DNA of 64,000 bases from positions 406,701-470,700 of the forward strand of contig PUDQ02000085.1 in the NCBI GenBank assembly GCA_002964805.2. The letters run 5' to 3'. The position numbers and the translations under genes were made by a program. Source of the DNA: Trametes villosa (Eukaryota > Basidiomycota > Agaricomycetes > Polyporales > Polyporaceae). Every line of letters begins with the position of its first letter. Position 1 is the stretch's first letter. This document shows, in pieces, positions 1 through 9,264 of the stretch. Under the pieces are notes generated by a model that had not been told where the DNA came from, ran no database searches, and worked only from the letters and a program-made list of their open reading frames with translations.

Positions 1-1023
1 GAGTACCTCGCGGAATCTCTCCACGCCGATACCGCTCCCGCTATAGCGGTTGAGCGCGATGGCGAATGTGCGCGGCGCGATGTCCCTGAGAACGTGCTGG
101 AGGAGCTCGACGGACCCCTGTCTGCGAATGACGACGTCCAGGTTGTCGCACTGGCACCGCAGGTTCAGCATGTACAGCGACTCCACCGCGCCCCGGATGT
201 CCTGCAGGGTCTGCCAGCCGCGGGCCTCCTCTCCAGCAGGCCGGTTCTCCCCACGAAGGCGGTCCCACACCTGCCTCGGCCAGCCATACCCGTAGAACAA
301 CTGTAGCCGCTTCACATTTGGGAAATAATGTGTGCAGGCGGAGAGGCTCAGATGCGTTGCCGGCGATGTCAGGTAGTCGCCCACCGTGAGGCTCTCTACT
401 CGGGCAAACACCAGAGGGGGGTCCTCCGCCGTGGCAGGCGGCGCGCGCAGTTGAGCACGCGTGATGCGGAGGGTCTGGAGAGTTGGAGCCTGGCGGCGCA
501 GAACGGCGGGGAAAACTGTGACGGAGTAGTCTAGGAACACGGGGTGGACAATAAGACTGAGGGAGACGAGCGGCGCACGCAGCGTGCGAAGCATCTCGGA
601 TGCCTCCGCGCCGAAGTTGAGGACGACGAGGTGCTTGAGCCTCGTGAGGGAGGAGATAGCTGAGAGGAGGTCGGGATGCTCCTTGACGCCGTCTATGTTC
701 ACGCGCTCGACGTTGGCCATTGCGCGCACCAGAGGAACCATCCTGTTGACGACGTCCTCGGGAAGCGGGCTGACGGGACGCAGGTAAAGAGCCTTGACTA
801 GTTGGGCCCGCTCTCCGCTGTGCGCCTCGAGGAAGGTTGCGTAAGATTCGTGGTCGGCATGAGATCTGAGTGATACGTCCATGGCGAGGAGTACTCGGAT
901 GCCATGACGGTGGAGGTCACGGCAACTGCGCATCATGGCAGAGACGGCAGACGAGGAGCCTGTCTCCGCAGCTACGGCCATGATGAGATATAGGACATCG
1001 TGGTTTAACGCCTTGCTAGGCAT
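1..1023 (-). CDS. F-box/LRR-like protein, cut by the left window edge
   Basis: One open frame of 341 codons runs from an ATG at 1023 to base 1 without a stop, so the C-terminus lies outside. The N-terminus (about residues 6-50) has an F-box-like pattern: a hydrophobic helix beginning NHDVLYLIM, then MMRSCRDLHRHGIRVLLAMD. The remainder is a run of leucine-rich strands such as LKHLVVLNF, TLQTLRIT, VKRLQLFYG and LYMLNLRCQC. F-box proteins of this kind usually act as substrate receptors of SCF ubiquitin ligases; the substrate is unknown. A clear paralogue lies at 15894-17304 on the other strand. The gene is head-to-head with the decayed F-box gene at 2230, with the 32-bp element 1300-1331 and a small transposon between them. 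The start was chosen because the paralogue begins at the same place. The frame is intact within the window. Confidence 0.8.
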   Translation of the reverse strand, partial: MPSKALNHDVLYLIMAVAAETGSSSAVSAMMRSCRDLHRHGIRVLLAMDVSLRSHADHESYATFLEAHSGERAQLVKALYLRPVSPLPEDVVNRMVPLVRAMANVERVNIDGVKEHPDLLSAISSLTRLKHLVVLNFGAEASEMLRTLRAPLVSLSLIVHPVFLDYSVTVFPAVLRRQAPTLQTLRITRAQLRAPPATAEDPPLVFARVESLTVGDYLTSPATHLSLSACTHYFPNVKRLQLFYGYGWPRQVWDRLRGENRPAGEEARGWQTLQDIRGAVESLYMLNLRCQCDNLDVVIRRQGSVELLQHVLRDIAPRTFAIALNRYSGSGIGVERFREVL

Positions 1024-1299
1024 AAAGGGCTCGATTGTGGATGCTGGGGTAGATGGCTGAGATGCGGAAGCTGCGGCGTTGAAAGCTCGGTTAATTAGAG
1101 AAGACCTGCGAAATATTGCAAAATTGTGCACTTGCGTAACGTGTGTGAGAGGTGCCCCTGAAGCACTACGCGGCTCTATAGCAGGTATACGAAGGCTTGG
1201 CGCAATTTGCCGACTGGTCCTGAGGATATGGATGGTGGTGGTCAGGAAAACTGAAGCCATCTGAGCCGGCGAGTGGCAGTACTTGGCGAGCTGCCGCAC

Positions 1300-1331
1300 C
1301 GTGGGATTCTACTCGCCTGCCAAATGCAGAA
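1300..1331 (-). promoter_or_regulatory. Recurrent 32-bp element upstream of F-box/LRR gene
   Basis: Read on the minus strand, this begins TTCTGCATTTGGCAGGCGAG and ends in TCCCACG. The same 32 bp recur at 15580-15611 with 3 differences and at 19424-19455 with 3 differences. It lies about 280 bp upstream of the ATG at 1023. In the copy at 15580 it has the same orientation and spacing relative to the paralogous F-box/LRR gene. Similarity continues outward through CCTGTCACAGCTTACCGTAC (1346-1365). It is inferred to be part of a shared divergent promoter. Confidence 0.55.
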
Positions 1332-1393
1332 GCTGTGACATGGGCCTGTCACAGCTTACCGTACGCCTTGATCCGATCGGCCTGACCCGGAGG

Positions 1394-1836
1394 AGGACCC
1401 ATGCCTCTTCACCAAAGGTTTGTCCAAACTTTGCATATTTTACCTTCCCGATATGGTAAGGAGCCTTGTCCGTGATTGCATGAATGACCTCCCAAAACGG
1501 GATAGGCGCCCACTAAGCGCCCGGATCCTTGTCCCACTATTGCATGAGGGAGGCCGCTGTGTGGGGCACCACCCAAGGTGGCCGGTGATGAGCAGCTCCT
1601 GAACCTATTTTACGGTGATTTCTAGGTCTGAAATGGTGTTCGGCATGATTTCGGTGCCCAGGAGCTCTCAACTGCGGTCAAACTAGGCTAAAGACCGATT
1701 TTGGCGCGTCACGTGACCGCTTTCACGTGACAGGCCCTGTCCAAGTTTGCATGAGCGAGGGCCAAAAGTTTGCATTTTCGAGCCCCATTTTGGGGGTATC
1801 GGATGGACAAACCTTTGGTGGAGAGGCATGGGTCCT
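1394..1836. mobile_element. Non-autonomous DNA transposon (MITE-like), 33-bp TIRs, 8-bp TSD
   Basis: Terminal inverted repeats at 1394-1426 and 1804-1836 match at 32 of 33 positions and start AGGACCCATGCCTCT. They are flanked by identical 8-bp direct repeats CCCGGAGG (1386-1393 and 1837-1844), a target-site duplication. The interior has no gene. A motif of the form TGTCC, 3-5 bases, then TTGCAT recurs near 1421, 1468, 1530 and 1739 and may be a transposase-binding repeat. An 8-bp duplication is typical of hAT-, P- and KDZ-like elements; the superfamily is not decided. It sits in the divergent promoter region between the two F-box genes. Confidence 0.85.
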
Positions 1837-2229
1837 CCCGGAGGCTGCCGTCCTCTTTCCCCCAGATCTCTACTGAGCTGCCATTCACACTCGGGGTGCC
1901 TCTAGTTCTGAGTTCAGGGGTCTTGACGACCTCGAAAACTCGATATTGAGGCCGTCGTGCTGCAAACACGCGCGTAGGATAGGCTCTACCATGACGAATC
2001 GCATCATGGCCCCACCGTGGCGGCTGCTATCTGGTTTGGTTGGCCTTGCTGGATTGCATGTCCCTTCCGCTCGTACGTTCGTTGAGTGAGCACAATATTC
2101 TTGCCCGACATCGTCCACAGTCGAGAAATATGTCATTGACGAGGAAATTTGCTGTCGGCTCCCAGGCTGACCGTGGGCCCTGACGCGCTACACTACCCCG
2201 CGTCTCTACTATTACCTTCGCAATCAACA

Positions 2230-3582
2230 GTAGATGCAGCTGCGGAGATGTAAGTACCATTCGACAAAGGCCGATGAACTTACATATGTCTGACCCCATG
2301 GCGAAGCGGCGAGTTCGGTGACTCCCAGGCTATTCCTCTTGTTGTCATACTCGGCTTCGCGTCCTTGCAAGTGCTAGCGCTCGCATGGTCGCGCCTCGAC
2401 CTCAGACTGCCCAACACGATGCCCGATAAACCGTGGTTCCGTGACGACATCCTATACGCCATCTTCTCCTTCCTTGAACCCGCCGACGCTGCTCGCGCTG
2501 GGACCGTCTGCGCTCGTTGGCGCCGCAACGCCGCGCGTGCGTCCTACAGCGAGGTCACTCTGCACACCTCCTCGCCCTTCTCGCGCTCGCTCGCGCGTAC
2601 GCTTCTACACCATCCGGAGCTCCGGAAGCACGTGCGCCATCTGACCGTGTTGCACTGTACGCCACTCCCGTAGGAGCACCTTTACGAATGGGTGTACCTC
2701 CTGCGCCCTTTCGCGCTGAAGACCTGCCGCATCTTTGGCCTGTCCGAGCCGACCGAGAAGCTGCAAAACGGGTGCCGAGCTAATGCGGAGCACGTGGAGA
2801 TTGCGTACTTTGGATACCGGTACCCCGAGGAGGTCTTGCGGCAAAACATTGCGGAAGAAGCGGACCCTACAAGGAGACAGCGGTTGAGGGAGATATTAGG
2901 CGGCGGCTATATGGTGGACAACTTGCAACGGTACCGCGCGGATATCGAGGCGATCGCAGGGCCGACTCCCCTTCCCACTGCGTTAGAGCGCTTCTCCGAG
3001 GGTATACAGCTCGACGTGCGCGACTGTTCTCAACGCAGCATGGACGTCATCCTAAAGGGCCTAGAACACGAGGTCACTCACGAGCGCGCGGACGCGATTC
3101 TGGAGGCCCTGGGCAAGCACCTCGGCGCGATGTCCGTGTTCTCGGCCACCCTCTGCTGTCTTCCCGCCACTCCCTATGTCGAGAACAAGAATGAGTCTTG
3201 GGAAGCCAGGGCTGCGAAATCCGCCGTGACAGGTCTGGACACAGTATGGAGGGGTCTGTGTATCGGGCCACCTGAGCGGTGTCTATGCCGCGTTCCCTCT
3301 ACGGCAGGCTATTCGGACTTCCCGCGGTCGGCGTTGGCGGCGGGGTGCGTTGGTGTAGTGACAACGTCCTTCACGAGCGAGACCGCGAAGGCTGTTCTTG
3401 ACCGGGTATGGAATAGCTGGGTGCAGGGCGGGCGGCTCCCGCGTATCGTCAACTTCCATTTCGCACACCCAGTGGGGATGATGGCAGCTGACGAGCCGTG
3501 TGCTACCTGTGGATTGTCCCGGGTGCAGACGTACTATGTTCCGCATAACGCGCCTGCTGCCATTGTGGCCGAACTATCTTAG
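2230..3582 (+). pseudogene. Decayed F-box gene (paralogue 1)
   Basis: Aligned with its intact relatives at 3931-5272 and 17714-19050, this copy carries three separate lesions. The 20-nt first exon (2230-2249) has GTA where the others have ATG. The splice acceptor before 2289 reads TG instead of AG. Codon 2671-2673 is TAG where the relatives have GAG in the P-E-A-H stretch. Otherwise the frame stays open to 3582. It keeps the F-box (DKPWFRDDILYAIFSFLEP near 2425-2480), the CLCR motif and the CATCGLS motif near the C-terminus. Internal starts at 2365 and 2692 could make fragments, but no full product is possible without recoding. The decay looks real rather than a sequencing error because the lesions are independent. 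Confidence 0.8.
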
Positions 3583-3930
3583 ACCGCCCTACCGTCACCG
3601 GGTCGGGGACTGTACTTACTACACTTTCAAGTTCAATTCAAGTTGGCCTAATACAATTACCTACAATGGCTATACGTAGTTTGTGACCAGCGTACCCGTC
3701 ACAGCTTACTGTACGCAGCAATCTGATACCGCCACCGACTGACGCGCCTCCGACGCTTCCGGCCACCACTAGCAGTCTCGCAGTGACACTCAGAGCCATC
3801 AAGGAACTAACCTTTTCTGAGTGCATCGTTTCTGCGGATCGATCTCTCTGTTGTCAACCAGGATCATTGCTTCGGCGTCGTGGCCTACTACGCCTCTTTC
3901 TCGAGCTCGTGAACAGTTCCGCAAGCAATC

Positions 3931-5272
3931 ATGAACGCATTAACGGACATGTGAGTAATATAATTCGAAGCCGAGGAACCTACGTTTGACTTTCTTCCGC
4001 AGTGGCAGGTCCGACGACTCTCCTCATATTGCCTCCCTCGTCGTCTTTTTCGGCCTCGCGTCTTTGCAAGTGCTAGCATGTTCGTTGTCACGGCTCAGCC
4101 TCAGACGACTAAACGCGCTGCCAGACAAACCGTGCCTCCACGACGACACTCTGTACGCCATCTTCTCCTACCTCGATCCCGCGGACGCCGCGCGCGCGGG
4201 GCTCGTTTGCACGCAGTGGCACCGGAACGCCGCATGCGCGTCGTACCGGGAGGTCACCTTGCACACGTCCTCCCCCTTCTCGGCGTCCCTCGCGCATACG
4301 CTGCTTCATCATCCGGAGCTCCGACGCCACGTGCGACATCTGAACGTCCTGCACTGTACGCCATACCCGGAGGCGCACCTGTACGAGTGGGTCTTCCTCC
4401 TCCCCATGCATGCGCTGCGAACGTGTCGCGTCTTCGGCGTGCCCGAGCACACCGAGAGGCTGAGGAACATGTGTCAAATCCGTACTGGGCGCGTAGGTTT
4501 CGCACACTTTGGGTACAGGTACCCCGAGGCGGTCCTGCAGATGGACATCGATGCGACGGGCGATCCTGCGAGAAGGCGACGGCTCCTGGAGATGATGCAT
4601 GGCCGACACATGATGGACCGGCTGCACCCGTACCGCAGAGATATCGAGGCGACCGCCGCATCAATTCCCTTTCCTGCTGCAGTACAGCGATTTTCCGAAG
4701 GGATGCAGCTCGAAGTGCACGATTCGTCCCATCGTCGGATGGACTTCGTCTGTGGGGGCGCACGCGGGGTCACACGCGAGGAGGCGTACGCGTTGGTGGA
4801 GGCCACGGGCAAGTTCCTCGGCGCGATGTCCATTTGTTCGGTCACCCTCACCGACATCTTCGCTTCCGACGACGCGGACTCGGGTGGGAACCCCTCGGGG
4901 CGGCCTACGGACGAAATGGACCCCGCGCTCGAGGTGGCAGGGATCGAGAGGGACGTACAGTTCGGGCCGGACGAGCCTTGCCTGTGCCGTTCCCCCTCAT
5001 CCTCGGGCGAACCAGCCTTCCCCGCGTCGGCGCTTTTAGTCTGCTGTGCGGGCTTCATGGGGACGTATTGTACCAGTGCGGCCGTGAAAAGAATGGTCGA
5101 CAGGTTGTGGACGGATGCGGTGCCGAACGGGTGGTCTCCGCGTCTCGTCACCTTACAGCTGGTGCATTACGGACCACCGACGTGGGACGGGGAGCCCTGC
5201 GCTACTTGTGGGCTGTCGCTGTGGCGTACATGCTATATTCCTGGAGACGCACCGTGCATTGTGGCCTGGTAG
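3931..5272 (+). CDS. F-box protein with C-terminal CxC/CxxC motifs (paralogue 2)
   Basis: Exons 3931-3950 and 4003-5272 give about 429 aa. The 20-nt first exon encodes MNALTDI and the 52-bp intron is GTGAGT...CAG, a structure conserved in paralogues 1, 3 and 4. A short hydrophobic stretch (LVVFFGLASLQVLACSL) precedes the F-box, which starts DKPCLHDDTLYAIFSYLDP and ends near AACASYREV. The middle (about 120-300) is charged and unrecognised. The C-terminal third has CLCR, a CxG pair and CATCGLS, conserved in all four copies. The expected role is SCF substrate receptor; this is inference from the F-box. The gene is intact. Its upstream region 3690-3760 resembles the shared promoter module of the array. 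Confidence 0.88.
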
Positions 5273-5483
5273 TGTAAAGGGCTGTGGATCATGGGGTCAC
5301 TCCCGTGTGCTGTCTAGCTCTTTCTGCGATCCATCTATGCTGTTGGAGACCATTGTCAATTCATGCATGCGTAGTTCCATCCGACGCGTCAGCGCCACGT
5401 AATATTACAAGTGTGAAGTCCATGCCGTACGCGCAACACAGACGTTCCCGGGCAAGAAGTAGACCAACAACTCGAAAACCCTC

Positions 5484-8400
5484 TTACGCCTGCGCCTCCC
5501 CGTCCTCCTCTACATCAACGAGCTCCCGCCCCTCCTCGACCATCTCCCCCTTCTTGCATCCAACCGCCCGCACCACACCCGCCACCGGCGCCCTCAACAC
5601 CGTCTCCGTCTTCATACTCTCCAGCACGACGACCGGCTGCCCCGCCTCGACGCGATCGCCCTCACTCACGCGCACCTCCACGACCACACTCGGCATCGGC
5701 GCCCGCAGCGCGCCCTTCGCCGCACCGAGCACGTCGCCCCCAAGCGAGAGCAGCCACGCCGGCGGCGGGAGCACGAGCGTCGTCTTCCGCGTCCCGTCGA
5801 ATACGTGCAACCGTTCTGCCGTACCCGGTGCGGACGCGGACGCGGGGACGCCCGGGGGTGGCGGCTGCGCGACGACGGTGGTGTGCCGGCGCGCGCCGTC
5901 GAGCGTGCTTGCGACGTGTGTCGGGGAGGGGAGCGTCGCGGAGACGTTGTGGAATGTATGTTCTCCGGGCGCGGTGCGCGTCGTAATATTGAAGAGGCCG
6001 CCTGGGAGGGACTGCACGCGCGCGCTCATCGGGGGTGCGTGGGCGTCCTCGGACTGGAGGGCGATCGTGCGCTCATATACGTCCCCGCCGAACCGTCGTG
6101 AGGTAAGTGCGCCCCAGGGGGACGGCGACGTTGGGGTGGGGTGGTCACGGAGCACGACGAAGAGCGCGGCTTGCGCGAGTACCTCGTGTGACGGCTCCGG
6201 AACCGGCGGGAAGAGCTCGTCGAAGTGTTTCTGCACATCATTCAGCTACGAAGATCACCGCAGAAAGAGACGGCTTACCGGGATAAAGCCCGTCTCAACT
6301 TCCGCTCTCACAAACGCATCATTCCCGGCGAGTGTCCTGAGGAACTCGACGTTGGTGGAAACGCCTACGACACGGTACTCCTCCAGGGCCCCCCTCAGCA
6401 TCCTCAAAGCCTCTGTCCTATCGCGCCCATGCACAACGAGTTTCGCGATCATCGGGTCATAGAACACACCAATCTGCGCGCCCTGCTCAAATCCCTGCTC
6501 GAGCCGGACGACAGGCGCGAGCGCGGCGGACGTGTTGACGACCGGGGTGAACTCGTCGCTGCCGGACGGCGGCGCGAGGCTGTGCTCGGCGACGGAGGGC
6601 GCGAAGATGTGCGTGGGCTCGGGTGTGGAGAGGTAGAGGAGCTGGCCGGAGTCGGGGAGGAAGTTGTTGCGCGGGTTCTCGGCGTATATGCGCGCCTCGA
6701 ACGCGTGACCGACGAGTGGGATGGAGGATTGGCTGAGGGGGAGGGGGTTGCCTGCGGCGACCTAGTGTACAAGTATCAATATCCAAGAGGACTGTGTGGG
6801 TGGTAGCTATATGACTGACCTCTAGCTGCCACTCTACGAGATCTAGACCGGTAATCATCTCTGTGACCGGGTGTTCAACCTGCAACCGGGTGTTCCTGCG
6901 AGTGAGTGGTCAGTCAGTACAACGCCACCAAGCGTAGTGAGCCTGGACTTACATTTCCATAAAGTAGAACTTCTCTGTGTCATTGTCAAAGATAAACTCG
7001 ACAGTCCCCGCGCCGACATAGTTAACCGCCTTCGCAGCCGCGACCGCCTTCACGCTCAAGTCCGCCCTCAGCTCCGGGGACAAGCCCGGCGCGGGGGCCT
7101 CCTCGATGATCTTCTGATTCCGCCGCTGCACGGAGCAGTCGCGCTCCCACAGGCTCACGCAGTCGCCCAACTGGTCCGCGAAGACCTGCACCTCGACGTG
7201 GCGCGGGCGCTGGATGTACTTCTCGACGAGCACGTCGGCGTTGCCGAACGACTTGCGCGCCTCGCGCTGCGCGGACTCGAGAGCTTCGTGGAATTCGCTC
7301 GAGGCGTTGACGATGCGCATGCCCTTGCCGCCACCGCCATGTACTGCCTTGATAAGGACCGGGTAGCCTGAGAAGAGGTTAGAAAACGAAGATGTGAAGA
7401 AGTCATGGCTGAATACCAATCCGAGAAGCCTCTTCTTGGAGGAAGTTTGGATCCTGGTTAGTCCCATGGTATCCCGGCACGACTGGCACTCCGGCAGCTG
7501 ATAACACGACACATGAGCACTGCGGTCTTCGTATTCAGCAGATTTTCTCGTACCCGACATAATGTTCTTGGACTCGCTGGAAAGTTACGCTGTCAGAGGT
7601 CATACAGAGTACCATAACTTGGGAGAATACGAACCTTTTGGAGCCCATGCTGACAATTGCGCTTGCTGGAGGACCGATAAATACAATCCCCTCTTGCGCG
7701 AGCTGTTCAGCAAACCCGGCGTTCTCGCTGAGGAACCCATATCCCGGGTGTACTGCCTATCGAGGTGTGCGTCAGTAACACGACCCACGGATCGGGAGGG
7801 CTTCTCATACCTGTGCCCCGCTCTGTTTGCAAACGTCGATGATCTTGTCTATGCGAAGCTAGACATCAGAGATGTTAGCACAATAATGTGTAGTAAGCGG
7901 AAACTGAGTTACATACGTAACTCTCTGCGGAAGGTGCGGGGCCTATACAGTACGCTTCGTCCGCCTACAAGCATGATCAACGACCAGTGCTGCTGGACGT
8001 ACAAGTCGTACTGACTAATCGGACGTGCAGCGCGTTCGCGTCGACCTCGCTGTACACGGCAACGGTCTTCACTCCGAGCTTCTTGGCGGTACGGATTACA
8101 CGACATGCAATCTCCCCTCTGCGCGCAGTGTATGTTAATAACGCGTAGTTGGGTGAGAACGGAGGTTGGTGTCACCTGTTCGCAATGAGTATCTTGTCGA
8201 AGAGGGGTTTGTGTGCGGAAACCTGTAGTGTCGAGAACGAGCTATCTATGCGGCAAGGTAAGTAAATCACTGTCCAGACAGTTGAATAATACTAGAACGA
8301 ACCTGACGCGGTCGCGAAACTCCTCGACTGGGTACGCATCCCCGCGCGCGCGACCGAAGGAGGCAGGCCGCTCCGGTAAGCTGTAGAGCCGGCTGCTGGC

Positions 8401-8504
8401 CGCGGGGAGTGCGCGAGAACTGCAGCCGAGTGGTTTCCCTTCGCGACTCTGTGTATCCGGGGGAGAGCTCGCGCGGCAATAGAACGTGGGGTATTGGGAA
8501 TCAT
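5484..8504 (-). CDS. 3-methylcrotonyl-CoA carboxylase alpha (biotin) subunit, mitochondrial
   Basis: Twelve exons with phase-consistent GT-AG introns: 8504-8303, 8245-8176, 8118-8016, 7964-7917, 7858-7811, 7756-7635, 7576-7554, 7497-7417, 7367-6953, 6895-6820, 6761-6279 and 6245-5484, giving 810 aa. It catalyses ATP- and biotin-dependent carboxylation of 3-methylcrotonyl-CoA in leucine breakdown. The N-terminus is Arg/Ser/Ala-rich (SRSFATAS), a mitochondrial presequence. The biotin-carboxylase core follows: [39 protein letters not shown], the ATP-grasp loop [12 protein letters not shown], and [20 protein letters not shown]. The C-terminus is a biotinyl domain with the acceptor lysine near residue 769 in LESMKTE, not the usual AMKM. 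The likely beta-subunit partner is not in this window. A start further in at MRTQSRSF is possible. Confidence 0.93.
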
Positions 8505-9264
8505 GACGGGGGCGCAAGAATGCGGGGTAAGTCGCGTCGCGATCGGACAGCGTCAGGCCAAGAGGTGTTGGGCAGTTATTTCTTGCGCTATTCAGTAGTG
8601 TAGGCGTGTACCCTGTCTAGGTGTTGGGTACGCTGTAACAATGTGGTGTGGACGAGAGGGTTGGAGGGCGAGAAAGAGGGAGGAGGGAAGGAGAGGATGC
8701 GGGGAGATCGAGCGCGAATGCGGGGTCGGCTAAGCGCCCGGATCTTGTAGATCTCATGACCTCAAGCTCCGGCTCCGGCTCACCCACCTCCCTCCGAGCC
8801 CCCTCTGTCTCAAGTACGTACGTCCTGGTGCACCACGTTATTGCAGATGGAAATTGCTAGCATGGGAATGGTGCTCAGCACAGGAGAGAAGGAACAGTCG
8901 ACTCAAGGTGCGTGTTGGAAGCTGTGGCGTGGCTTGAGGATCCTCCGGCTGGACACCTGGCATGAGCGGACCCCATTAGCCATTGTGCGATTACAGCGGT
9001 CCTGTTAGCAAATAGCGAATAGCGAATACATGGTTGCTAGTATCTTAGAGTGGGTGGGTAATGGGTAGGCACAGGCAGGCACAGGCATGCAAATAGATGG
9101 AGGTGCGACGAAGACGAAGGTCATAAAAAGACATCAAGTGGGCAGCAACAGTAACAGCAACAGCAACACAACACACACACACACACACACACCCCGCCTC
9201 GCCTCTCGTGTCCGCAAGTACAAGAATACTTTTCCGCCTCGCCGGCACACGCCGGCACACAGGC
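8505..9264. other. Intergenic region with simple repeats
   Basis: No coding region can be supported between the carboxylase start and the deubiquitinase stop. The region holds the CreB 3' flank and the carboxylase promoter, plus a repeated GCGAATA stretch near 9010-9030 and the CAGCAA/(AC)n repeat described separately. Confidence 0.6.
9142..9192. repeat. CAGCAA-rich stretch followed by (AC)11 microsatellite
   Basis: A run of CAGCAACAGTAACAGCAACA passes into 11 uninterrupted AC units (9171-9192). It lies about 70 bp downstream of the stop codon of the minus-strand deubiquitinase gene, so probably in its 3' untranslated region. Confidence 0.9.

Noticed and set aside
4078..5277. Plus-strand open frame of 399 codons overlapping F-box paralogue 2
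   Set aside because: Its product is Arg/Pro-rich and unrelated to anything; the other frame has the F-box and is conserved in three further copies.
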